Assembly: GCF_900103955.1 (NCBI RefSeq)
Contig: NZ_FNIL01000006.1
Coordinates: 62,001-126,000, forward strand
Direction of reading: 5' to 3'
Length of the DNA stretch: 64,000 nucleotides
DNA from: Alkalicoccus daliensis
Lineage (GTDB): Bacteria; Bacillota; Bacilli; Bacillales; Salisediminibacteriaceae
Shown one piece after another: positions 18,087 to 26,271 of the stretch; positions within the stretch are counted from its first letter, which is position 1; each line of letters begins with the position of its first letter. The notes under the pieces are model-generated. The model made no database searches. It was given only the letters and a program-made list of their open reading frames with translations, and was not told the DNA's origin. Position numbers and translations under genes: made by a program.

Positions 18087-19340
18087 TTAAGAAACTCCTG
18101 TGAAATTCCCGTCATCTGAAGAAAAATCACCGTCGTCTGCTTCTTCTTCACTTTCATCAAATGAATGAATTTGTCTTAATACTTCCATTCCATCAAACAG
18201 CATCCATTCTTCCGCTATTTTTTGATTTTTAACTTTAAAATGGTTCATACCATTTATTTCTATCGCTCTTCCGCTAGGATAGCCAAAATATCCTATGCCC
18301 CCATGGATGCCCTGGATTCTCCAACGTACTGCTACATCGTATTCATCTCCGGAGGCACTCTTATTGCAAGTAACTCTGTCGAGAAGAACCTTTGCATTTG
18401 GTACGGAAGCAAATAAACTGATGAACATTCCCTGAATTTCGCTGTGACCGACCACATCTTTATTGCAGACATAGTGGATGACTGCGTTATCTTCATAGAA
18501 GTCTTTTACACGGTTAAATGAACGGTGTTCCCACACTTTATTAAACATGTTCAGAATAAAGTCTCCTATTTCAAAGCTGTCGAACTTCGGCACATAATTT
18601 TTAGGAGGGAGGCCTGCTTCTGCAGTTTCAGAAGATCCAAATTTTAATGGGGGTGCAAGTTTTTCTGTCTGCTTCGCAAGCCTCTTTGCTATTTCCACCG
18701 GATCGAATCCCAGCTGCTGTACTAAGTGGTAAGTATCCATAACTAACCACTCTTCATAAATCTTGTTTTCATGGATTAAACAGTCTGCGGTTGTCCGGAA
18801 TACCACTCTCTTTCCAGTAGCCGGTCCATAAAGCGTGTCTCCCAGATTTGTTGCTACGGACCTGCCTCTGTGGGAAGTGAAGAAACCGTCCTTATCATTT
18901 CCTGACCAGACGACACTCCAGCCGAGTCCTGTTCTATCTGGAAAAGCCTGCAGTGTCTGCAGCGTTCCTGCTATTACTTCATTCACTCCGTGACTGTTAA
19001 TTAATCCGCGGTGAATCTGCACCCCATAGCTGTAGGTATCATAAATTAAGCCAATATCTTTTTCTTTCCAGATCTGCCGGGTGATTTTTACAATATAATC
19101 AATAATATTGTGGTAATCCCCGAAGCCTTCCATACTTTGTTTTTTCCACTGGTGGTCTTGAATCCGCATATAACCGTCGTCGTCTTTTGTGTCTATGGAA
19201 TTAACCTCACTATTGTCTGCATAATATACAAAATTGTTATCAAGCTTTTTAGTGCTCATTTTCATCCCCGTTTCGCTGGATTGATTTGTTGTTTCGACTG
19301 TTTTTTCCGGGTTCTTTTTTTCTTCCTCCTTGCCTTTCAT
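18087..19340 (-). CDS. Tandem SnoaL/NTF2-like protein
   Basis: 417 residues with two NTF2-like alpha+beta barrel repeats of the ester cyclase/SnoaL type. Repeat 1 covers ~55-215 (IWKEKDIGLIYDTYSYGVQI, then FFTSHRGRSVAT, then EEWLVMDTYHLVQQLG). Repeat 2 covers ~255-400 (VWEHRSFNRVKDFYEDNAVI, then RWRIQGIHGG, then EEWMLFDGMEVLRQI). A ~40-residue charged, low-complexity N-terminus precedes them. The fold is used for isomerases, cyclases and dehydratases acting on small polar ligands. Its constant place beside dehydrogenases suggests an isomerase or lactonising step, but no reaction can be assigned. AGGAGG precedes ATG. Confidence 0.75.
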   Translation of the reverse strand: MKGKEEEKKNPEKTVETTNQSSETGMKMSTKKLDNNFVYYADNSEVNSIDTKDDDGYMRIQDHQWKKQSMEGFGDYHNIIDYIVKITRQIWKEKDIGLIYDTYSYGVQIHRGLINSHGVNEVIAGTLQTLQAFPDRTGLGWSVVWSGNDKDGFFTSHRGRSVATNLGDTLYGPATGKRVVFRTTADCLIHENKIYEEWLVMDTYHLVQQLGFDPVEIAKRLAKQTEKLAPPLKFGSSETAEAGLPPKNYVPKFDSFEIGDFILNMFNKVWEHRSFNRVKDFYEDNAVIHYVCNKDVVGHSEIQGMFISLFASVPNAKVLLDRVTCNKSASGDEYDVAVRWRIQGIHGGIGYFGYPSGRAIEINGMNHFKVKNQKIAEEWMLFDGMEVLRQIHSFDESEEEADDGDFSSDDGNFTGVS

Positions 19341-19421
19341 CCTCTGCCTCCTTCATTTTTCATGACTGTAAAAATTGTACGTTGATTGGGCACTCAGTAT
19401 TTTTACTGAGTTCGTTCTTTA

Positions 19422-20024
19422 TTATTCTCCCATTTTCAGTTTTTCTGCAATTTCTTTTTCCAGTTCTTTAAAGTTTTTCGGGGGAATCATTTTTCCAGTG
19501 TCATCTGCATGAAATCCATATTCCTCTGCTTTTTTCATTACTTCCGGGGCCCAATAAGGATCTTTTCCTTCAAATACTTCATGCTGTTCCAGCACTGCGA
19601 ATAACCATGCTTCTTCTTCGCCTACATTTTCCAGTCCCCGGTATAACCCTGGAGGAAGTGTAATAAGATCCCATGGCTCTAATATAACTTCTCCTTCTAC
19701 TTCATCCGGTTCATTTCCCCAGTAGAATCTCCATTTTCCGCTCAGAGGTACAAAAGCTTCGATATAATCATGCGTATGATAGGCAGGACCATTCCCCGGC
19801 AGAGCTTTCACCATACCTATCTGGAATCCATGCGGCTCTGTAATAAGTGGATTATAATCTGGATTTTCGCTTGCAGTATCTCCTATGACTGCATAATTAA
19901 TTCTTTGGTGCCCTGGAAGAATACTATCAATAAACATGAGTGGAATCCCCTGAGATTTCATTTCGTCAAATCTGATGACTCTTTTCTTCATATCCTCATT
20001 TGTTATTTTCGGATGTGCATTCAT
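19422..20024 (-). CDS. Cupin-domain protein
   Basis: 200 residues with one cupin barrel at ~70-165. Cupin motif 1 contributes HTHDYIEAFVPLSG (two His and a Glu as likely metal ligands). Motif 2 reads PPGLYRGLENVG, where the usual His is replaced by Tyr or Arg, so metal binding may be incomplete. Possible roles are sugar isomerase or lyase, or a ligand sensor. It lies second in the operon after the SDR gene, and so belongs to the LacI-controlled pathway. Confidence 0.78.
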   Translation of the reverse strand: MNAHPKITNEDMKKRVIRFDEMKSQGIPLMFIDSILPGHQRINYAVIGDTASENPDYNPLITEPHGFQIGMVKALPGNGPAYHTHDYIEAFVPLSGKWRFYWGNEPDEVEGEVILEPWDLITLPPGLYRGLENVGEEEAWLFAVLEQHEVFEGKDPYWAPEVMKKAEEYGFHADDTGKMIPPKNFKELEKEIAEKLKMGE

Positions 20025-20059
20025 TATTTTTCCCCTTCCTGTTTTTAAGAATTTATTTT

Positions 20060-20827
20060 TTACCAGACTGTCCAGCCTCCGTCAACGTAAATTGTCTGGC
20101 CGGTAACCATGCTGGAGGAATCTGAACTAAGAAATAAAGCAGCCCCATATAAATCTTCTATTTTCGCAAGACGCCCGAGTGGTATTCTATTAAGTATTTG
20201 TTCATGGAACTCTTTATCTTTAAACATATTCTCTGTCATGGGAGTTTCTATAAAAGTCGGCGCAATAGCATTAACATTTATTTGGCTCGAAGCCCATTCA
20301 ATTGCCAGCGCTTTTGTTAACTGCGTAATGCCTCCTTTACTTGCACAGTATGGCGTCCTGCCAAAATATCCTACCTGCGCCATTTGAGAGGACATATTAA
20401 TAATTTTGCCGGACCCTTGTACTTTCATATGCTTTCCTGCTTCCTTACTTAAAAAAAAGACACTTTTCAAATTCAGGTCCAGCATCATATCCCAATCCTG
20501 TTCGGTTACATCCTCCGGAGGCTTCGGTAAATTAATACCTGCATTGTTTAACAGGATATCAATGCTGCCAAATACTGCTAAAATATCATCTATTAATTTC
20601 GGTATCTTATTCGTATTTAATAAATCAAAAGGAAACACAGCGATACGATTTTTTTCGAGTGACAGGTCCTCTGCAACTGTGTTTAACTGAGCTTCGTCTC
20701 TTGCAACAAGTGCTACATTTGCGCCGGCAGCAGCCATTAACCCAGCTAACTCTTTACCGATTCCTTTGCTTGCTCCAGTAATGACAGCTGTTTTCCCTCT
20801 TAAACTAAATAATTCCTCTATTTTCAA
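20060..20827 (-). CDS. Short-chain dehydrogenase/reductase (gluconate 5-dehydrogenase-like)
   Basis: 255 residues, classical SDR. TGASKGIG is the NAD(P) motif, NNAG follows, and the catalytic residues are Ser (NMSSQMAQVG) and Tyr/Lys in YCASKGG. It resembles KduD and gluconate 5-dehydrogenase-type enzymes that oxidise sugar acids or polyols. The start is TTG at 20827, 8 bases after a GGGGGGT site; a longer frame would run through the two LacI-type operators. It is the first gene of the operon and lies 19 bases from the nearer operator, so it is directly under the local regulator. Confidence 0.88.
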   Translation of the reverse strand: MKIEELFSLRGKTAVITGASKGIGKELAGLMAAAGANVALVARDEAQLNTVAEDLSLEKNRIAVFPFDLLNTNKIPKLIDDILAVFGSIDILLNNAGINLPKPPEDVTEQDWDMMLDLNLKSVFFLSKEAGKHMKVQGSGKIINMSSQMAQVGYFGRTPYCASKGGITQLTKALAIEWASSQINVNAIAPTFIETPMTENMFKDKEFHEQILNRIPLGRLAKIEDLYGAALFLSSDSSSMVTGQTIYVDGGWTVW

Positions 20828-20845
20828 GATTCTCACCCCCCTCTT

Positions 20846-20859
20846 TGTATACGTATTCA
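20846..20859. promoter_or_regulatory. LacI-type operator 1
   Basis: TGTATACGTATTCA, a near-palindrome centred on CG as LacI-family operators are. The same 14-mer is repeated 18 bases away and a variant lies before the lacI-family gene. It is between the SDR start and its promoter region. Confidence 0.7.
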
Positions 20860-20863
20860 AAAA

Positions 20864-20877
20864 TGTATACGTATTCA
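20864..20877. promoter_or_regulatory. LacI-type operator 2
   Basis: An exact second copy of TGTATACGTATTCA, 18 bases from the first. Tandem sites at this spacing fall on nearly the same helical face, which suits cooperative repression of the SDR-led operon. Confidence 0.7.
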
Positions 20878-21090
20878 ATAAAAGTTACAGTTTCAAAGCT
20901 ATCACATTATTTGAATTTTGTAAATATTCTTTTTTATTAGATTTGTAAGCGCATTCTTTTTTGGAATTAATAAACCTTATCACTTTATTTTAATTTTGTA
21001 AATATTCAATTATTATTAACGTTATTTCTCTAACTGCTTTTATTTTGTTATTTGATTGCTGGCAGAAAATGTGCTACGTTTTATAGAAAT

Positions 21091-21110
21091 TATAATTGAA
21101 TGCGTATTCA
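21091..21110 (+). promoter_or_regulatory. lacI-family gene -10 box and operator 3
   Basis: TATAAT (21091-21096) is a perfect -10 hexamer, though its -35 is weak. Directly attached is TGAATGCGTATTCA (21097-21110), which differs from the operon sites at few positions and is a near-perfect palindrome. It would cover the transcription start, so the regulator probably represses itself. Confidence 0.65.
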
Positions 21111-21135
21111 TAAATTAAAAAGGTGGGTCTTACAT

Positions 21136-22161
21136 ATGAAAGAGAGGGTTAATTCGAAGGATGTTGCAAAAAAAGCAGGAGTATCTCAAGCAACCGTTTC
21201 CCGTGTAATAAATAAGTACCCGCATATTAGAGATACGACAAAAGAAAAAGTGTTAAATGCAATCAATGAATTGGGTTTTACTGTCGATCAGGTCGCGAGA
21301 AGTTTAAACACTAGAAAAACATCCACTATCGGCTTACTTGTCGGGGACATTTCAAATTCTTTCTTTGCAGAAACTTCAAAAGAAATCATCAGCATTGCAA
21401 GAAGTCTCGGATATGATGTAATGCTTTCCAACACTGATCACCAAAGTGATAACCTTAAAACGTCTCTTGCAACATTAATAGGCAAGAGAGTCGATGGTAT
21501 CATCGTTGGTTCTGTCGAAAGATTTGATGAGCAGATTCAGACACTGCACGATTCCAAATTCCCGGTAATTCTTTATAATACCAGATTAGCTTCCGGAAAC
21601 TGTAACGCTGTAGTGATAGATAATTTTAAAGGAGCAAGAATAGCAACAGAACACCTTATCAGTTTACACCACAAAAAAATAGCCTATGTCACCCTTCCAT
21701 TAAATTATTCCACACTGTACGAACGTATGGAGGGCTATAAGCAAGCCTTGGCAGACAGCGATATACCTTACGATCCTGCTTCAGTTTATATAGGAGAAAT
21801 TTCCACACAGGCAATAGAAAACTTTATAGATATAATAATGTCCTCACCCGAAAAATGTACAGCTGTTTTTGCAGCATCAGATCAAATTGCCATAAAAATA
21901 ATGGAAATCTGCAAATCAAAAAAAATCAAAGTTCCAGAAGATATCTCTATTATCGGGTTTGATAATATTGATTTATCAAGAAGTCCCTTTATCGACTTAA
22001 CGACGATTTCCCAGCAGCATATTAAAATGTCCGAAATTGCAGTCCATAATTTAGTGAATATGATTGAAAATAAAGATATGGAAGAGGAGAACCAAAATGC
22101 GAGCAGTGTGCTTGAACCGCAATTAATAATACGCGGGTCGACGAAAGTATTGGACAAATAA
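21136..22161 (+). CDS. LacI-family transcriptional regulator
   Basis: 341 residues. The N-terminal helix-turn-helix (SKDVAKKAGVSQATVSRVIN, residues 7-26) is followed by the hinge helix and a periplasmic-binding-like sensor domain (~60-335). Divergent to the catabolic operon, with three matching palindromes between them, so it is very probably the local repressor, released by the imported compound or an intermediate. The start used has AAGGTGGG before ATG 21136; an ATG at 21100 lies inside operator 3 and has no ribosome site. Confidence 0.92.
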   Translation: MKERVNSKDVAKKAGVSQATVSRVINKYPHIRDTTKEKVLNAINELGFTVDQVARSLNTRKTSTIGLLVGDISNSFFAETSKEIISIARSLGYDVMLSNTDHQSDNLKTSLATLIGKRVDGIIVGSVERFDEQIQTLHDSKFPVILYNTRLASGNCNAVVIDNFKGARIATEHLISLHHKKIAYVTLPLNYSTLYERMEGYKQALADSDIPYDPASVYIGEISTQAIENFIDIIMSSPEKCTAVFAASDQIAIKIMEICKSKKIKVPEDISIIGFDNIDLSRSPFIDLTTISQQHIKMSEIAVHNLVNMIENKDMEEENQNASSVLEPQLIIRGSTKVLDK

Positions 22162-22235
22162 CATCGGAGGTTACAAATTTCATTTTTGAGTGGCGAAGCC
22201 GATTAACTTTTTTAGAGTAATAGCATATTCGATAT

Positions 22236-22396
22236 GAGGCTGGGTCAGAATCATAATCTCAGCCTTATAAACCAAATAATAAGATGTCTAAGAACCCTAT
22301 TAAAACAAATAAACCGAACTCTCATGAAACTCTGATGAGAGTGCCAAAAGATAGTTCGGTTTTATTCATGTGATAAAAAGCTTTTGCCCCATCCTC
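22236..22396. mobile_element. Candidate MITE with IS1182-like ends
   Basis: A 161-bp non-coding element. The left end GAGGCTGGGTCAGAA and the inverted right end GAGGATGGGGCAAAA agree at 12 of 15 bases and resemble ends I associate with IS1182-type elements of Bacilli. Inside are two nested hairpins: AAACCGAACT (22311-22320) with AGTTCGGTTT (22353-22362), and ACTCTCAT (22318-22325) with ATGAGAGT (22335-22342); the former is followed by T's. No clear target duplication. It probably also serves as the terminator of the lacI-family gene. Confidence 0.45.
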
Positions 22397-22754
22397 TGCT
22401 CCATTTCATTAAGTCTGTAAATCGTTGTTTCCGTTAATTCTACTTCATGCTTGTCACTTTCCTGATATAATAAGAAATGCATTATCCCCCATACTTTTTA
22501 TAGCATTTTTCTTTCATTCAGTTGACCTATATCAGGTACCCCCTCTTTTAATAAGGAATTTTCTCTTAGTTAATTTAATGGCTGGTATACACTTTATTCT
22601 TTTCATAAAAGAAGCTAACGTCATTACAAACTCTGCATTCGAAAAAATTCTATTTATTCTGTATTGAAATATTGTTCAGCTATACATCAATTCCTTTCTT
22701 TACCACTACTTTTACAGTGCTTTTTATCTTAGCAGCTTTTACAATTCCCTACTA
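22397..22754. other. Non-coding gap
   Basis: About 360 AT-rich bases between the MITE-like element and the terminator of the second catabolic operon. An 80-codon open frame on the plus strand (22425-22667) lacks a ribosome site and has the composition of random AT-rich DNA. I see no feature in it. Confidence 0.4.
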
Positions 22755-22793
22755 AAAAGATCAGCTTAAAGGAGTACCTTTAACTGATCTTTT
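22755..22793 (-). terminator. Strong intrinsic terminator of the GntR-linked operon
   Basis: AAAAGATCAG and CTGATCTTTT enclose a second stem of TTAAAGG and CCTTTAA with a 4-base loop and one bulged C. On the minus strand it is followed by TTTTTAG. It begins three bases after the kinase stop codon, so it closes the operon. Confidence 0.88.
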
Positions 22794-22795
22794 GG

Positions 22796-24307
22796 TTATG
22801 CCCACTTTTTATAGAGTTCTCGTAAAGTCAATGCTGCTTCCTTATATTTGCCGTATAAGTTCCTGTATTTTTCTGTTTTTACCAATTCAGGATGGTATTT
22901 CTCAGTAGTTTTTACTACGGTCCGGCTTGCAGTTACGATATCATCAAACCACCCCGCAGTAACTGAAGCCAGCAGTGCTGCTCCGAGAGGCGAAGCGTCA
23001 TGATTTCCCAATTTACCTACAGGGAGATTACAAATATTACTGATCATTTGGCACCACGCCCTATTATTGCTGCCTCCGGCGCCGATGACAATCGTTTCAA
23101 TCGGAATATCAATAGATTGATACAGCTCTATGCTTTCATAAATATGAAAACTGATGCCTTCTAACACTGCATGAAACATCTCTGCTTTCGTATGGGAAGC
23201 TCGCAAACCTAAAAATGTACCATTCTCATAGGACTGAAAGTGAGGAGAGCCGCTCCCGGTAAGAAAGGGAAGAAAAATTAATCCATTGCTCCCCGGTGGT
23301 ACATCCTGTATTTCCTTTTCAATTGCGGTCATTCTTTTTTTATCAATTCTCGTACTGTCTTCGCTTCCATAAATTAATTTATAGCCCCATTCTGCTCCAA
23401 ATCCTCCACTGAAAACCGTGCCCATTGCATAGACTTCCCCACCCACAACACTTGGGTGATGTGTTACTTTTCCATACAGGCGGGCGTCCACTTCCTTTAA
23501 TGACACAACAATTTGGGCAGAAGAACTTAAAGTTACTTGGAGGACCCCTTGTTGAATAGAGCCTGTCCCAGCCTGGCTGCAGGCAATGTCTGCTCCTCCG
23601 ACTGCCACAGGCGTACCTTCCTTCACCCTCATTGCTTCAGCGACAGCAGCTGAGATTCTTCCTCCTTCTTCCATGGAAGATACGAGCGGAAGGAATTTCT
23701 CAGGATCAATATGGAAGTCTTCCATCAGACCTCTGTCCCACTGTTGGTCATGTATGTTATAAAGCATTGTATTACCGGCATCTGTTCTGTCACTTTTCAA
23801 TTCTCCTGTCAGACGGAATCTTATAAAATCCTTCGGCGACATAATGTAAGCCGTTTTTGCAAGTATTTCCGGTTCGTACTCCTGCAGCCATAACAATTTC
23901 GGTAAAGAAAAAGCTTCAATAGGAGAATTTCCTGTTCTTTCTTCCAAATCTGCTTTTCTTGTCTCTCTCAATCTATTCGTAATTATTTCAGAGCGGGTGT
24001 CTGCCACCATCATGCTGTTTCTCAGCACTTGAAAATTTTTATCTAAATACACAAGTGCCGACATATTTCCAGAAAGACCTATCGCTTCTACTTTTTCTGC
24101 ATCAATCTTTGTGCACAGCGTGTTCAGCCCTTTTTGAACTGCGGTCCACCAGTCTTCCGGGTTTTGTTCTATCCAGTGCTTATATGGATAGTGAGTAGCA
24201 TACTCATAGGAAGCGGAAGCCGCAATTTGATAGCTTCCTTTCGCTAAAGCTGCACATTTTGTTGAGCTTGTCCCAATATCTATTGCAATAATATAGGAGT
24301 CTTCCAC
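22796..24307 (-). CDS. FGGY-family carbohydrate kinase
   Basis: 503 residues, typical for the family. The N-terminal phosphate motif is AIDIGTSSTKCAAL (8-21). The C-terminal FGGY domain contains VIGAGGSNNRAWCQMISN, and the adenosine-binding LGAALLA follows. Closest in feel to xylulokinase or gluconate kinase-like members, but specificity cannot be read from sequence. It phosphorylates a sugar, polyol or sugar acid in the cytoplasm. GTG start with AAGGAGG 7 bases upstream. Last gene of the operon, 12 bases after the SIS gene. Confidence 0.9.
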   Translation of the reverse strand: MEDSYIIAIDIGTSSTKCAALAKGSYQIAASASYEYATHYPYKHWIEQNPEDWWTAVQKGLNTLCTKIDAEKVEAIGLSGNMSALVYLDKNFQVLRNSMMVADTRSEIITNRLRETRKADLEERTGNSPIEAFSLPKLLWLQEYEPEILAKTAYIMSPKDFIRFRLTGELKSDRTDAGNTMLYNIHDQQWDRGLMEDFHIDPEKFLPLVSSMEEGGRISAAVAEAMRVKEGTPVAVGGADIACSQAGTGSIQQGVLQVTLSSSAQIVVSLKEVDARLYGKVTHHPSVVGGEVYAMGTVFSGGFGAEWGYKLIYGSEDSTRIDKKRMTAIEKEIQDVPPGSNGLIFLPFLTGSGSPHFQSYENGTFLGLRASHTKAEMFHAVLEGISFHIYESIELYQSIDIPIETIVIGAGGSNNRAWCQMISNICNLPVGKLGNHDASPLGAALLASVTAGWFDDIVTASRTVVKTTEKYHPELVKTEKYRNLYGKYKEAALTLRELYKKWA

Positions 24308-24319
24308 TGTGGATCCTCC

Positions 24320-25051
24320 TTACAAATGTTTTATTTTGCTGCGGTATTTTTCCAGATATTTTTCATTCTTTTCCATTCCTCCGGTTACGTTGCCGCTTAC
24401 CAGGACTGGCACTTCTTTTTTCTGCTCCAGCAGCTGTTCTACAATCATCGTTACGAGTGTATTCATTAGAAACGAGCCAATAATCGTAGATCCGGGAGCC
24501 ATGCCGATATTTCTTTCTTCGACTTCGACCAGCGCATCTCCTTTTGGAAGGGTATTATCTATCACCCAGTCTGCAATATCAATCAGCTTTTTGCCTGACT
24601 GATGTTTTGATTCTTCCTCCCCGTAATTACTGCTCGTTAAAGCAATCACACGGAGCCCTCTTTCTTTTGCTGTCAGCGCCATTTCTATTGGTACATTATT
24701 CGTGCCGGAATTAGATACGATTACAATAAATTCCCCTTCCCGCACATGATAATTATCTAAAATGGGAGAAGCATATCCTTTCATTTTTTCCATTTTTGAG
24801 CTTTTAATCGCACCTTCATGCAGCATCAGGCTCGTTTCCAGAATAGGACTGACCGGCACAAGGCCCCCTGCTCTGTAAAACAGCTCTTCTGTAATCATAT
24901 GCGAATGCCCACAGCCAAACATATGAAGCACCTGATCTTCATTAATCGAGAGAGCAATTTCTTTGGAAAGATTCCACAATTCCGTTTTATTCATCTCAAA
25001 CGCTTTCGTAATATGTTCCTGAATAAGCTTGTAATACTTCTCTGCAAACAT
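24320..25051 (-). CDS. SIS-domain sugar isomerase-like protein (UPF0309 type)
   Basis: 243 residues forming one SIS domain. The phosphosugar site is visible in MFGCGHSH and VIVSNSGTNNVPIEMA, and GMAPGSTIIGSFLMN follows. The family, long annotated UPF0309, is related to phosphosugar isomerases and often accompanies amino-sugar genes. It has no helix-turn-helix, so it is an enzyme rather than an RpiR regulator. With the FGGY kinase next to it, it could isomerise the phosphorylated sugar, or act before the kinase. Confidence 0.82.
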   Translation of the reverse strand: MFAEKYYKLIQEHITKAFEMNKTELWNLSKEIALSINEDQVLHMFGCGHSHMITEELFYRAGGLVPVSPILETSLMLHEGAIKSSKMEKMKGYASPILDNYHVREGEFIVIVSNSGTNNVPIEMALTAKERGLRVIALTSSNYGEEESKHQSGKKLIDIADWVIDNTLPKGDALVEVEERNIGMAPGSTIIGSFLMNTLVTMIVEQLLEQKKEVPVLVSGNVTGGMEKNEKYLEKYRSKIKHL

Positions 25052-25063
25052 GATGTCCCTCCC

Positions 25064-25807
25064 TCACAAAATATTCTCAGGTACACCCAGCTGTTGAAAT
25101 AGCATATTTGCTTCTTCAATATGAGAAGACCCATTTTTTAACACAGGCATATTGTGACCTGGAAGCAGCTCATCCACGTGCATAAAGCTTAACTTTTGGA
25201 TACTCTGTTTTAACTTCTGCAAATCAAAATCATGCGTGGACAACATGGAAATTTTCCCTTGGCCGAACACTGTATCGCCGGAAAACAACCGCTTTCTTCC
25301 CTCTGCACTTTCTATATAAAAAGAACTGCAATGCTTTGAATGCCCCGGAGTGGAAATTATTTTGATTGAATAGGGACCTATATCTATTTCTTGGCCATCC
25401 TGAAAAGAAACATCCGGGGAAATGCCGGGAAACGAGTAATCCTCCGGATAAAATCCAAATTTTCGTGCAGCATTTAAATCAATTGCTGTTTCATCACCGC
25501 GTATCAGTATTTCTTTTGCGGAAGCCGGTGCGTATAACAGAGCATTGGATGCCTCCTTTATTTTAGCTGCCCCCCCGGCATGATCGGCATGCACGTGTGT
25601 GAGCAGCACATGGGTAATATTCTTAAGAGAAGTTCCGCACCACAGCAGCTGTTCTTCCCACAGATGAAAGTCCAGCCCGGTTCCTGTATCTATAAGAATC
25701 TGTATGTCTTCATGTATCATCAAATAACCATTACAATCTGCCGCGTGTGTAAGATGTGCTCCCATTCTGCCGCTGCCAACTAAGAAAAGATCCTCTGCCA
25801 GCTTCAT
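25064..25807 (-). CDS. Metallo-beta-lactamase-fold hydrolase
   Basis: 247 residues. The di-metal motif THVHADHAGG, the later His in TPGHSKH, the bridging Asp in FSGDTVFG and the last His in LLPGHNM are all present. Similar folds act as lactonases, glyoxalase II and phosphonate or thioester hydrolases. Here a lactonase step in sugar-acid breakdown is plausible, not shown. ATG 25807 overlaps the RidA stop as ATGA, so translation is coupled; a longer frame inside RidA is unlikely. Confidence 0.87.
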   Translation of the reverse strand: MKLAEDLFLVGSGRMGAHLTHAADCNGYLMIHEDIQILIDTGTGLDFHLWEEQLLWCGTSLKNITHVLLTHVHADHAGGAAKIKEASNALLYAPASAKEILIRGDETAIDLNAARKFGFYPEDYSFPGISPDVSFQDGQEIDIGPYSIKIISTPGHSKHCSSFYIESAEGRKRLFSGDTVFGQGKISMLSTHDFDLQKLKQSIQKLSFMHVDELLPGHNMPVLKNGSSHIEEANMLFQQLGVPENIL

Positions 25808-26271
25808 GATACTTCTTCCTTCACCTGAAAAATCATTTCCAGTTCTACACACGCATTAAAGGGAAGTTCACTCGTGCCTAATGCTGCTCTGGCATGTTTT
25901 CCTTTTTCTCCAAAGATTTCGATCAGCAGCTCCGACGCAGCATTAATTACGATCGGCTGTTCACCAAAATCTTCTCCTGACCTGACGTATCCAATCACCC
26001 GGACAACTCTTTCCACTCTGTTCAGGGAGCCAAGCACACTGCGGACTTCACCAAGACAGTTTAAGCAGGCAAGCCTGGCTCCTTTCTGAGCCTCTTCTAC
26101 ACTTATTGTAGTTCCCACCCGGCCAGTATATATCATTTCTGTCCCTTTCTCCGGTGTCTGACCGGAGATATACAGCAGATCGTTTACTACTACGCCGGGC
26201 AGAAAATTGAACCGTGGCTCTACTGCGGGTATATCAATATGCAGTGACTTTACTTTTTCTTCAGGAGTCAT
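25804..26271 (-). CDS. RidA/YjgF-family enamine/imine deaminase
   Basis: 155 residues. The conserved Arg is in HARAALGTSELPFNACVELE, and the fold begins with the usual ISGQTP segment. RidA hydrolyses reactive enamines and imines released by PLP enzymes such as threonine/serine dehydratases. Its presence beside a threonine-synthase-like PLP enzyme therefore suggests a deamination step in this pathway. GGAGG precedes ATG 26271, which lies 11 bases inside the upstream oxidoreductase gene; its stop overlaps the next start. Confidence 0.88.
   Translation of the reverse strand: MTPEEKVKSLHIDIPAVEPRFNFLPGVVVNDLLYISGQTPEKGTEMIYTGRVGTTISVEEAQKGARLACLNCLGEVRSVLGSLNRVERVVRVIGYVRSGEDFGEQPIVINAASELLIEIFGEKGKHARAALGTSELPFNACVELEMIFQVKEEVS

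Noticed and set aside
22425-22667. 80-codon plus-strand frame in the gap before the FGGY operon terminator
   Set aside because: No ribosome site and composition of random AT-rich DNA.
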